A DNA stretch of 13,917 nt, from contig DATMEW010000084.1 of the NCBI GenBank assembly GCA_035556495.1, positions 1 through 13,917 on the forward strand, given 5' to 3'. The notes under the pieces are model-generated. The model was given only the letters and a program-made list of their open reading frames with translations. It made no database searches and was not told the DNA's origin. Position 1 is the first letter of the stretch; each line of letters opens with the position of its first letter. The position numbers and the translations under genes are program-made. Source of the stretch: CANKHJ01 sp035556495 (GTDB taxonomy: Bacteria; Pseudomonadota; Alphaproteobacteria; Rhizobiales; Xanthobacteraceae). Shown in pieces: positions 7,407-13,917 of the stretch.

Positions 7407-8057
7407 TCAATCGTCGTAATCGTCGTCGTCGTCCGGCCCCGGGCGGGGCGGCGCGCCGCGCTGAAGGAACTGCGGGGTATGCTGGCGCAGGTCCGCCCGT
7501 GGTTCCCGTGGCTCTCTTGGCGGCCGCTCGTTCGGGTCCCGGCCGATCCGCGATTGCAGCTCGATGATGTCCACGAACACGTCGGCCTGCCGGCGCAGTT
7601 CGTCGGCCACCATGGGCGGCTGGGTCGATACTGTGGAGACCACGGTGACCCGCACGCCGCGCCGCTGCATCGCCGCGACGAGGCTCCGGAAATCGCCGTC
7701 GCCGGAGAACAGCACCATGTCGTCGATATGCCCGGCGATCTCCATGGCATCGACAGCCAGTTCGATGTCCATATTGCCTTTCACCTTGCGGCGGCCGGTC
7801 TGGTCCACGAATTCCTTGGTCGCCTTGGTCACGACGCTGTAGCCGTTGTAGTCGAGCCAGTCGATCAGCGGGCGGATCGAGGAATATTCCTGATCTTCCA
7901 CCACGGCGGTATAATAAAACGCCCGCAGCAGGTCGCCTTGCGACTGGAACTCGCGCAGCAACCGCTTGTAGTCGATATCGAAGCCGATCGATTTGGCGGT
8001 GGCGTAGAGGTTCGCCCCGTCGATGAACAGCGCGGTCTTGTTGCGGTGGGAACGCAT
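7407..8057 (-). CDS. NYN-domain (LabA-like, PIN-fold) putative ribonuclease
   Basis: The 216-residue protein has an NYN domain in its first 170 residues, a PIN-like fold that binds Mg2+ and cuts RNA in characterised relatives. The acidic residues are all present: Asp13 in LFIDGANLY, Asp97 in KGNMDIELAVD, and Asp120 and Asp122 in FSGDGDF. The tail from about residue 171 looks disordered: Pro/Arg/Glu repeats (PPREPREPR), then a run of Asp at the end. I chose the ATG at 8057, which has GAGAA six bases upstream; an ATG at 8072 and a TTG at 8075 in the same frame are possible and would add 5 or 6 residues. It is first in a minus-strand group with the glycosylase and the methyltransferase, and divergent from rpoZ. 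The RNA target is unknown. Confidence 0.9.
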   Translation of the reverse strand: MRSHRNKTALFIDGANLYATAKSIGFDIDYKRLLREFQSQGDLLRAFYYTAVVEDQEYSSIRPLIDWLDYNGYSVVTKATKEFVDQTGRRKVKGNMDIELAVDAMEIAGHIDDMVLFSGDGDFRSLVAAMQRRGVRVTVVSTVSTQPPMVADELRRQADVFVDIIELQSRIGRDPNERPPREPREPRADLRQHTPQFLQRGAPPRPGPDDDDDYDD

Positions 8058-8075
8058 GATCGTTCTCGTCATCAA

Positions 8076-8342
8076 AACGTTTGTGGGCGAAAAGCCCGAA
8101 AAATGACGCCCGGCCGTGATGGGAAGCCACGCCCCGGCTGACCGGGAATAAAGCCTCCGGCCAGATCGAGTTCCCCCGTCCTGTCGGGTTCGAAAAGTAA
8201 TTCTAAAGTGATATCCCGTGTATCAGAGGGGCAATCCGCCCGTAAAGTGGGCCTGTGGCCGTCATTGCGGCTTGAAATTCGGGGTTTCGGAGCGTATTCA
8301 GGGCTCAATCCCTCTTTTCTGTCCCTCAGGAGCAGCGAGCCA
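8076..8342. promoter_or_regulatory. divergent NYN-nuclease/rpoZ promoter region
   Basis: About 270 bases separate the starts of the nuclease (minus) and rpoZ (plus). For the minus strand the best -10 box is TAGAAT, read as the complement of 8200-8205 and matching five of six bases, but 17 bases away it has only a poor -35 (complement of 8223-8228). The plus-strand candidate is listed separately. A small GGGC-GAAAA-GCCC hairpin lies at about 8087-8099, without the T-run of a terminator. No operator could be assigned. Confidence 0.35.
8272..8300 (+). promoter_or_regulatory. sigma-70-like promoter candidate for rpoZ
   Basis: TTGAAA at 8272-8277 matches five of six -35 bases. A 17-base spacer leads to TATTCA at 8295-8300, a -10 with only three matches. 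Transcription would begin near 8307, giving a leader of about 36 bases that holds the AGGAG ribosome site at 8328-8332. Confidence 0.45.
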
Positions 8343-8735
8343 ATGGCCCGTGTTACCGTAGAAGACTGCATCGACAAGGTGTCCAACCGGTTCGAGCTGG
8401 TGTTGCTCGCGGCCCACCGCGCCCGCTCGATTTCTTCCGGCGCGCCCATCACCGTGGATCGCGACAACGACAAGAACCCCGTCGTCGCCCTGCGCGAGAT
8501 TGCCGACACCACGGTGTCGCCGGGCGACCTGAAGGAAGAACTGGTTCATTCGATCCAGAAATATGTCGAGGTGGACGAGCCGGAGCCCGAGGCGCTGCCG
8601 CTGCTCGCCGGCATCGACGGCTCCATCGATTCCGACGACACGGAGATCGTGGCCGAGCGGATGACCGAGGAAGAGCTGCTGAAGGGTCTGGAAGGGCTTG
8701 CCCCGCCGGAAGAGCAGCCGGAAGAAGAGGAATAA
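8343..8735 (+). CDS. rpoZ: RNA polymerase omega subunit
   Basis: Omega helps fold and stabilise beta' in RNA polymerase and, in E. coli, forms part of a ppGpp-binding site. The 130-residue protein begins MARVTVEDC and continues through NRFELVLLAAHRAR and the NPVVALREIA segment, the conserved core of the family. The C-terminal half is long and acidic, ending in EEQPEEEE, as in other alphaproteobacterial omegas. The frame is open upstream to 8208, but the conserved start and the AGGAG ten bases before 8343 fix the ATG. It is followed by a strong terminator and then by rsh, the ppGpp enzyme, an arrangement shared with many proteobacteria. Confidence 0.97.
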   Translation: MARVTVEDCIDKVSNRFELVLLAAHRARSISSGAPITVDRDNDKNPVVALREIADTTVSPGDLKEELVHSIQKYVEVDEPEPEALPLLAGIDGSIDSDDTEIVAERMTEEELLKGLEGLAPPEEQPEEEE

Positions 8736-8771
8736 GCGGGCTTCTGCCGGCTTCCCGTTCTCACAATGCAG

Positions 8772-8801
8772 ACGGCCCGCTGGTGCGGGCCGTTTTCATT
8801 T
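8772..8801 (+). terminator. intrinsic terminator after rpoZ
   Basis: A perfect nine-base stem, ACGGCCCGC (8772-8780) pairing with GCGGGCCGT (8785-8793), closes a TGGT loop and is followed by TTTTCATTT. This is the best terminator in the window. It lies 36 bases after the rpoZ stop and should reduce read-through into rsh. Confidence 0.9.
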
Positions 8802-8820
8802 CCGATGCGGCCTCAACATC

Positions 8821-8849
8821 TTGTCGCCAAACAGGTTCAGCATGATATC
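8821..8849 (+). promoter_or_regulatory. weak promoter candidate for the rsh operon
   Basis: Because a terminator precedes it, rsh probably has its own promoter. The best fit in the short gap is TTGTCG at 8821-8826 (four of six), a 17-base spacer and GATATC at 8844-8849 (three of six). The AT-rich run TATCGTAATAA that follows could also supply a -10. Tentative. Confidence 0.27.
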
Positions 8850-8890
8850 GTAATAACGGATGGCCGCTGCTCCGGCGGCCCGGAACGACG

Positions 8891-11218
8891 ATGGCTGAAA
8901 TTTCGACAGACCTGCCCCGCATGCAGAATCAGGCTCCGAGCCCGATTCCCGTCGATGCGCCGGCGCTCGTGCCGCTGGATGGAACGCCGCAGCCGCGCCC
9001 CCAGGGGCCGAGGATGATGCGGCAGTATGAGCTGATCGACCGCGTCCGCCGCTATAATCCCCATGCCAACGAAGCGCTCCTGAACCGGGCCTATGTCTAT
9101 GCCATGCGGGCCCATGGCGAGCAGAAGCGGGCTTCGGGCGACCCCTATTTCACCCACCCGCTGGAAGTCGCCGCCATCCTCACCGACCTGAAGCTGGACG
9201 ACGCCACAGTGGCGGCGGCCCTGCTCCATGACACCATCGAGGACACCGAGGCGACGCGGGCGGAGATCGACGAGCTGTTCGGCCCGGATATCGGCCGTCT
9301 GGTGGAGGGGCTGACCAAGCTCAAGAAGCTGGACCTGGTGACCAAGGAGGCCAAGCAGGCGGAGAATCTGCGCAAGCTCCTGCTGGCGATCGCCGATGAC
9401 GTGCGGGTGCTGCTGGTCAAGCTGGCCGACCGGCTGCACAACATGCGCACCCTCGGCCACATGCGCGAGGAATCCCGCAAGCGCACCGCGCAGGAAACCA
9501 TCGACATCTATGCGCCGCTGGCGGGGCGCATGGGCATGCATGAGATGCGCGAGGAGCTGGAAAGCCTCGCGTTTCAGGAACTGAACCCGGAAGCCTTCCG
9601 GGTGATCGCGGACCGGCTGGAGGATCTGGAGCAGCGCAGCCTCGGGCTCGTCGCGGAGATCGAGCAGCAACTCACCCGCAAGCTGGCGGATCGCGGCATC
9701 ACCGCCGCGGTGTCGGGGCGGCGAAAGCGTGCCTATTCCGTCTGGCGCAAGATGGAGCGGAAGTCGGTCGGCTTCGAGCAGCTATCCGACATTTTCGGCT
9801 TTCGTGTCGTCGTCGGCCGGCTGGAGGAATGCTATCAGACCCTGGGCGTGGTCCATACCACCTGGCCGGTGGTGCCGGGCCGCTTCAAGGACTACATCTC
9901 CACACCTAAGCAGAACGATTACCGTTCCCTGCATACGACCGTGATCGGCCCGGGCCGCCAGCGCGTCGAATTGCAGATCCGCACCCACGAGATGCACCAG
10001 ATCGCGGAATACGGTATCGCGGCGCATTCCCTCTACAAGGACGACATCGGCTCTCCGACGGAGATGCTGTCGCGGGAGTCGGGGGCTTATGCGTGGCTGC
10101 GGCGCACCATCGAACTGCTGGCGGAGGGGTCCAACTCGGAGGAATTTCTCGAACACACCAAGCTCGAGCTGTTCCACGACCAGGTGTTCTGCTTCACGCC
10201 GAAGGGCAAGTTGATCGCGCTGCCGCGCCGGGCGAATGTGATCGATTTCGCCTATGCGGTGCATACCGACATCGGCCACATGGCGGTCGGCTGCAAGATC
10301 AACGGCAAGATCGCGCCGCTGGTTTCGGAACTGGCCAATGGCGACGAGGTCGAGGTGCTGACCTCGCGGGCGCAGACGGCGCCGCCGGCTGCCTGGGAGT
10401 CGCTGGTGGTCACCGGCAAGGCCCGCGCCGCCATCCGCCGGGCGACGCGCGTGGCAGTCCGCAACCAGTATGCCGGGCTCGGCCGCCGCATCGTCGAGCG
10501 GCTGTGCCAGCGCGCCAAGATTTCCTTTTCCGACGAGAAGCTTCAGGGCGCGCTGTCGCGGCTCGCGCGCGCCTCCATCGACGAGGTGTTCTCCGCCGTC
10601 GGCCGGGGCGAGATGCGTGCGGCTGACGTCGCGCGGGCGATGTATCCGGACTACAAGGAGGAGCGCCTGGTCTCCGTCGCCAAGACGAGGGCCAAGCCGG
10701 AAAGCGGGTGGTTCGGCCTGCGGCGGGCCAAGGCGCTCAAGTTCAAGGTGCCCGACGCGACCTCGCCGGGCGCCATTCCGATCCGCGGCATCAACAGCGA
10801 ATTGCCGGTGCGTTTCGCGCCGGGTGGCGCTGTGCCCGGAGATCGTATCGTCGGCATCGTCGCGCCCGGAGAGGGGATCACGATCTATCCGATCCATTCC
10901 TCCGCGCTGAAAGAATTCGAGGATGAGGCCGAGAACTGGCTGGATGTGCGCTGGGATATCGACGATCACCCCTCCCAGCGCTTTCCGGCGCGGCTCGCCC
11001 TCCAGACGGTCAACGAACCGGGATCTCTGGCGCAGGTCGCGCAGGTGATCGCCGAGCATGACGGCAACATCGACAATATCAGCATGAGCCGCCAGGCTCC
11101 GGACTTCACCTCGGTCACCATCGATCTTGAAGTCTACGACCTCAAGCATCTCACTTCCATTCTGGCCCAGTTGCGCGCCAAGGGCGTTGTCGCGAAGGCC
11201 GAACGGGTTACGGACTGA
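8891..11218 (+). CDS. rsh: bifunctional (p)ppGpp synthetase/hydrolase (RelA/SpoT family)
   Basis: Rsh makes and breaks the alarmone (p)ppGpp in the stringent response. The 775-residue protein has the full long-form layout. The HD hydrolase domain (about 65-220) has FTHP with His89, the HD pair His113-Asp114 in LLHDTIED, and LADRLHNMRTL near 178-188. The synthetase domain (about 270-380) has GRRKRAYSVWRKM and the RFKD motif at 331-334, which marks the bifunctional RXKD class rather than the RelA-only EXDD class. A TGS domain (about 430-492), a helical region and a C-terminal ACT domain (about 698-775) follow. The start is uncertain: 8891 adds a Pro-rich 41-residue leader, while an ATG at 9014 (MMRQYELIDRV) has AGGGG six bases upstream and fits the usual start of relatives. 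It heads the pdxJ-acpS-lepB-rnc group. Confidence 0.96.
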   Translation: MAEISTDLPRMQNQAPSPIPVDAPALVPLDGTPQPRPQGPRMMRQYELIDRVRRYNPHANEALLNRAYVYAMRAHGEQKRASGDPYFTHPLEVAAILTDLKLDDATVAAALLHDTIEDTEATRAEIDELFGPDIGRLVEGLTKLKKLDLVTKEAKQAENLRKLLLAIADDVRVLLVKLADRLHNMRTLGHMREESRKRTAQETIDIYAPLAGRMGMHEMREELESLAFQELNPEAFRVIADRLEDLEQRSLGLVAEIEQQLTRKLADRGITAAVSGRRKRAYSVWRKMERKSVGFEQLSDIFGFRVVVGRLEECYQTLGVVHTTWPVVPGRFKDYISTPKQNDYRSLHTTVIGPGRQRVELQIRTHEMHQIAEYGIAAHSLYKDDIGSPTEMLSRESGAYAWLRRTIELLAEGSNSEEFLEHTKLELFHDQVFCFTPKGKLIALPRRANVIDFAYAVHTDIGHMAVGCKINGKIAPLVSELANGDEVEVLTSRAQTAPPAAWESLVVTGKARAAIRRATRVAVRNQYAGLGRRIVERLCQRAKISFSDEKLQGALSRLARASIDEVFSAVGRGEMRAADVARAMYPDYKEERLVSVAKTRAKPESGWFGLRRAKALKFKVPDATSPGAIPIRGINSELPVRFAPGGAVPGDRIVGIVAPGEGITIYPIHSSALKEFEDEAENWLDVRWDIDDHPSQRFPARLALQTVNEPGSLAQVAQVIAEHDGNIDNISMSRQAPDFTSVTIDLEVYDLKHLTSILAQLRAKGVVAKAERVTD

Positions 11219-11228
11219 ACCAGCGATC

Positions 11229-12017
11229 ATGAACATCCCGCCGCCGTTGCGCGCCCCGCGCCTGGGCGTGAATATCGACCACGTCGCGACCCTGCGGAAT
11301 GCCCGCGGCGGGAAACATCCGGATCCCGTCCGTGCAGCGCATGTTGCCGTTGCGGCAGGTGCCGCCGGCATCACCGCGCATCTGCGGGAAGACCGCCGGC
11401 ATATTCGCGACGACGACATGGCGCGCCTGAAGGCGGAACTGACCGTGCCGCTGAATTTCGAGATGGCCGCGACGCCGGAAATGCTCGGGATCGCGCTCGA
11501 TGTGATGCCTCATGCAGTGTGCCTGGTGCCGGAAAAGCGCGAGGAACTGACGACGGAAGGCGGCCTCGACGTCGCCGGTCAGCACAACCGGCTGGCATCC
11601 GTGGTGGCGCGGCTCGCCGATGCCGGCATCCGCGTATCGCTGTTCATCGCCGCCGATCCCCGGCAGATCGAGGCCGCGGTCCGGCTGTCCGCGCGGGTCA
11701 TCGAAATCCACACCGGCGCCTGGTGCCACGCGCTGGCGGACGGCCGGGCGGACGAGGCCGCCGCGGAATGGGATCGCATTCGCGCCGGTGCGGCAGAGGC
11801 CGCCGCCAGCGGCCTTGAGGTTCATGCCGGCCACGGCCTGACCTACGCGAGCGCCGAGACGATTTCCGCCTTGCCGCAGATCGCCGAACTCAACATCGGC
11901 CATTTCCTGATCGGCGAAGCCGTCGAGGCCGGGCTGCCAGCGGCGATCCGCGCCATGCGGCAGGCCATCGCGCGGGGGTGTTCCGCATCGATTCCGCAAA
12001 ACGGTGTGATGGCATGA
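11229..12017 (+). CDS. pdxJ: pyridoxine 5'-phosphate synthase
   Basis: PdxJ joins 1-deoxyxylulose 5-phosphate with 3-amino-2-oxopropyl phosphate to make pyridoxine 5'-phosphate, the ring-closing step of the DXP-dependent vitamin B6 route. The 262-residue TIM-barrel protein has LGVNIDHVATLRNAR (12-26), GITAHLREDRRHI with His51, NFEMA with Glu78, VEKREE-like PEKREELTTEGGLD (101-114), HAGHGL with His199 and His202, and ELNIGHFLIGEA (220-231). An open frame reaches back to 11127, but that overlaps rsh; the ATG at 11229, ten bases after the rsh stop, begins the conserved protein. Its last codons overlap the start of acpS, so the two are probably translationally coupled. Confidence 0.96.
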   Translation: MNIPPPLRAPRLGVNIDHVATLRNARGGKHPDPVRAAHVAVAAGAAGITAHLREDRRHIRDDDMARLKAELTVPLNFEMAATPEMLGIALDVMPHAVCLVPEKREELTTEGGLDVAGQHNRLASVVARLADAGIRVSLFIAADPRQIEAAVRLSARVIEIHTGAWCHALADGRADEAAAEWDRIRAGAAEAAASGLEVHAGHGLTYASAETISALPQIAELNIGHFLIGEAVEAGLPAAIRAMRQAIARGCSASIPQNGVMA

Positions 12018-12439
12018 TCGTCGGCATCGGCTCGGACCTGATCGACATCCGGCGCATCGAGAAGACCATCGCGCGCCATGGCGAGCGCTTCATCGCCCGC
12101 GTGTTTACGGATATCGAACGCGCCAAGGCGGAGCGGCGCGAGCGCCGCATCGACACCTATGCGAAACGCTTCGCGGCCAAGGAAGCCTGCGCCAAGGCGC
12201 TCGGGACGGGTCTGCGGGCGGGAGTCTTCTGGCGGGACATGGGCGTGGTGAACCTGCCATCCGGGCGGCCGACCATGGAACTGACGGGCGGGGCGCTGGC
12301 GCGGCTGCGGGCCATCACGCCGGCCGGTCATGAGGCGCGAATCGACCTCAGCATCACCGATGAATGGCCGCTGGCGCAGGCCTTCGTGGTGATTTCGGCG
12401 CAGCCGGCCGGCACGCTGGCGACCGAGGCAAAAGATTGA
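12014..12439 (+). CDS. acpS: holo-[acyl-carrier-protein] synthase
   Basis: AcpS transfers 4'-phosphopantetheine from CoA to a serine of apo-ACP, activating it for fatty-acid synthesis. The 141-residue protein has the family signature at its start (MIVGIGSDLID, metal-binding Asp8) and RFAAKEACAKALG at 52-64 with Glu57. LSITDEWPLAQAFVV near the end is also typical. The start at 12014 forms an ATGA overlap with the pdxJ stop. Longer readings from 11978 would lie over pdxJ and precede the conserved MIVGIGSD, so I reject them. The ribosome site is weak, in keeping with coupling to pdxJ. A gap of 97 bases separates it from lepB. Confidence 0.96.
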   Translation: MIVGIGSDLIDIRRIEKTIARHGERFIARVFTDIERAKAERRERRIDTYAKRFAAKEACAKALGTGLRAGVFWRDMGVVNLPSGRPTMELTGGALARLRAITPAGHEARIDLSITDEWPLAQAFVVISAQPAGTLATEAKD

Positions 12440-12479
12440 GGGTTCTCATGCGGTTATCGCCGCTCCCGCCGGACTTTGA

Positions 12480-12508
12480 TTGCACCGGACAGGGGCAGGG
12501 GCTACAAG
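12480..12508 (+). promoter_or_regulatory. weak promoter candidate before lepB
   Basis: The 97-base gap between acpS and lepB holds TTGCAC at 12480-12485, a 17-base spacer and TACAAG at 12503-12508 (four of six to the -10). The -35 is poor. A separate promoter for lepB-rnc is possible, but read-through from acpS is just as likely, since no terminator is seen. Confidence 0.22.
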
Positions 12509-12536
12509 TTCGCGCGTCGATCAACGGGCAGAGGCC

Positions 12537-13292
12537 ATGACGGTGGGAACCGGAAGCAAACGTAAAGAGGGCGGCCTCGCCGAAACGGCGCGGGTCATAT
12601 TCCACGCGCTGCTGATCGCGCTGGTGATCCGGACTTTCCTGTTCCAGCCGTTCAACATCCCGTCCGGCTCGATGAAGGAGACGCTGCTGGTCGGCGACTA
12701 TCTCTTCGTTTCCAAATTCTCATACGGCTACAGCTATTATTCGCTGCCGTTCTCGCCGCCGATCTTCACCGGCCGGATCTGGGGTTCGGAGCCCGCGCGC
12801 GGCGATGTCGTCGTGTTCCGTCTGCCGAAGGACGACTCCACGGACTATATCAAGCGCGTCATCGGCCTGCCCGGCGACCGCATCCAGATGATCAAGGGCC
12901 ACCTGCACATCAACGGCCAGCCGATCCAGCGCGAACGCATCGAGGATTTCATCGAGACCGAGGAGACCGCGGTGCCGACCCGCGTGCGGCGCTGGCGCGA
13001 GACGCTGCCGAACGGTGTGTCCTATACGACGCTGGATCTTCAGGACGACGCCTTCCTCGACAACACGCAGGAATATCTCGTGCCGGCCGGCCATCTGTTC
13101 ATGATGGGCGACAACCGCGACAACTCCACCGACAGCCGGGTGCTGAATCAGGTTGGTTATGTGCCGCTCCAGAATGTCATCGGCCGCGCGCAGGTGATCT
13201 TCTTCTCCATCGCGGAAGGGGAGCGGGCCTGGCAGGTGTGGCGCTGGCCGTGGTCGGTGCGCTGGGGCCGCCTCCTGTCGATCGTGAGATGA
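12537..13292 (+). CDS. lepB: signal peptidase I
   Basis: LepB is the inner-membrane serine protease that removes signal peptides from exported proteins on the periplasmic side. The 251-residue protein has one N-terminal membrane segment (about residues 17-37), then box B IPSGSMKETLLVGD with nucleophile Ser45, DYIKRVIGLPGD with general-base Lys106, and the C-terminal GDNRDNSTDSR box. The start is the ATG at 12537, with GAGG just upstream at unusually short spacing. A GTG two codons on would have better spacing, and a TTG at 12480 would add 19 unconserved residues. Its stop overlaps the rnc start (ATGA), so the two are coupled. Slt, encoded upstream, is one expected substrate. Confidence 0.96.
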   Translation: MTVGTGSKRKEGGLAETARVIFHALLIALVIRTFLFQPFNIPSGSMKETLLVGDYLFVSKFSYGYSYYSLPFSPPIFTGRIWGSEPARGDVVVFRLPKDDSTDYIKRVIGLPGDRIQMIKGHLHINGQPIQRERIEDFIETEETAVPTRVRRWRETLPNGVSYTTLDLQDDAFLDNTQEYLVPAGHLFMMGDNRDNSTDSRVLNQVGYVPLQNVIGRAQVIFFSIAEGERAWQVWRWPWSVRWGRLLSIVR

Positions 13293-13917
13293 GCCGCCAG
13301 CCGACCGGGACGGAGCGCGGGGCCGCTGGCGCGGGCGCCGCCGTGGCTGCGCCATCCGATGTCGCCGGTGGTCAGGAGCCGCGCCGCCGCCGCCGTCCCC
13401 TTGCCGCGCTGGAGGAGACCATCGGCTATCGGTTCGCCGATCCTGGCCTGCTGGAGCAGGCGCTGACTCATATTTCCGGCCTTGCCGGCGCGCGCAACCG
13501 GGCCGGCAGCTATCAGCGACTGGAGTTTCTGGGCGACCATGTGCTGGGGCTCGTCGTCTCGGACATGCTGTTCCGGGCTTTTCCCCGCGCGGACGAGGGC
13601 GAGCTGTCGCGCCGGCTGGCCGATCTCGTGCGCAAGGAGACCTGTGCCGAAGTGGCCCGCACCATCAATCTCGGCGCGTTCATTCGTCTCGGGGCGTCCG
13701 AGGCCAATGCCGGCGGCCGCCAGCGTGTCGCGATCCTCGCGGATGTCTGCGAGTCGATGATCGGTGCGGTTTATCTCGATGGCGGCTTTCCTGCCGCTTC
13801 GGCGCTGATCCATTCCCTGTGGGAAGCGCGGATGCGCGCGCCGGCAAAGGCGCTCCGCGACCCCAAGACCGTATTGCAGGAATGGGCCCAGGCGCGCAGC
13901 CTGCCGACGCCGACCTA
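13289..13917 (+). CDS. rnc: ribonuclease III, C-terminus cut by window edge
   Basis: RNase III cuts double-stranded RNA as a dimer and processes rRNA precursors. From the ATG overlapping the lepB stop the frame stays open to the window edge for 209 codons. Residues 1-38 form an Ala/Gly- and Arg-rich extension (ending PRRRRR) not found in short family members. The catalytic domain follows: the signature YQRLEFLGDHVLGLVV at 75-90 with Glu79 and Asp83, and ADVCESMIGAVYLDGG at 151-166 with Asp152 and Glu155. All four metal-binding acids are therefore present. The residue before the signature Arg is Gln76, where E. coli has Glu38; this position is not one of the four core ligands. The window ends inside DPKTVLQEWAQ..., the start of the dsRNA-binding domain. 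In relatives era usually follows. Confidence 0.95.
   Translation, partial: MSRQPTGTERGAAGAGAAVAAPSDVAGGQEPRRRRRPLAALEETIGYRFADPGLLEQALTHISGLAGARNRAGSYQRLEFLGDHVLGLVVSDMLFRAFPRADEGELSRRLADLVRKETCAEVARTINLGAFIRLGASEANAGGRQRVAILADVCESMIGAVYLDGGFPAASALIHSLWEARMRAPAKALRDPKTVLQEWAQARSLPTPT

Noticed and set aside
7397..7750. Upstream extension of the uracil-DNA glycosylase frame to 7750
   Set aside because: It overlaps the nuclease gene in another frame, and the conserved glycosylase sequence begins well after the ATG at 7396.
9782..11419. A 545-codon open frame on the minus strand opposite rsh and pdxJ
   Set aside because: It is Arg/Asp/His-rich shadow sequence running across two well-supported genes, with no recognisable domain.
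13513..13515. Gln in RNase III at the position of E. coli Glu38, as a possible loss of catalysis
   Set aside because: The four metal-binding acids (Glu79, Asp83, Asp152, Glu155) are all present, and as I recall Gln here also occurs in other alphaproteobacterial enzymes.

Overview
This is a GC-rich chromosomal window from what is very probably an alphaproteobacterium. The strongest argument is gene order: slt | dapA - smpB - rpoZ - rsh - pdxJ - acpS - lepB - rnc is the housekeeping neighbourhood known from that class. A single bifunctional Rsh of the RXKD type, an acidic-tailed omega subunit and a family 5 uracil-DNA glycosylase fit the same class. I cannot name the genus. No plasmid, phage, transposon, CRISPR, tRNA or rRNA signal was seen.

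Layout. (1) 1-753, minus: an alpha/beta hydrolase cut by the window edge just before its expected acid residue. (2) 754-1528: about 775 bases with no convincing gene but several short direct repeats. (3) 1529-3712, minus: a secreted soluble lytic transglycosylase, divergent from (4) 3976-5900, plus: dapA, mscL and smpB, with promoter-like sites before dapA and mscL. (5) 5937-8072, minus: three closely packed genes, an NYN-domain nuclease, a family 5 uracil-DNA glycosylase and an FkbM-type methyltransferase. The methyltransferase has clearly lower GC than its neighbours and looks like a late insertion. (6) 8343-8735, plus: rpoZ, with its own promoter-like site and a very clear intrinsic terminator. 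(7) 8891-13917, plus: rsh, pdxJ, acpS, lepB and rnc, tightly spaced. Start/stop ATGA overlaps join pdxJ to acpS and lepB to rnc. The window ends in rnc, at the start of its double-stranded RNA-binding domain.

How the genes fit together. Most are core functions: lysine and peptidoglycan precursor supply (dapA), peptidoglycan turnover (slt), osmotic safety valve (mscL), ribosome rescue (smpB), transcription and the stringent response (rpoZ, rsh), vitamin B6 (pdxJ), activation of acyl carrier protein (acpS), protein export (lepB) and RNA processing (rnc).

I found no clearly new system. The items most worth a second look are the low-GC FkbM methyltransferase, the nuclease/glycosylase pair beside it, the repeat-bearing gap at 754-1528, and the linkage of the ppGpp enzyme to the enzyme that makes holo-ACP. 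All promoter calls are by eye and tentative.
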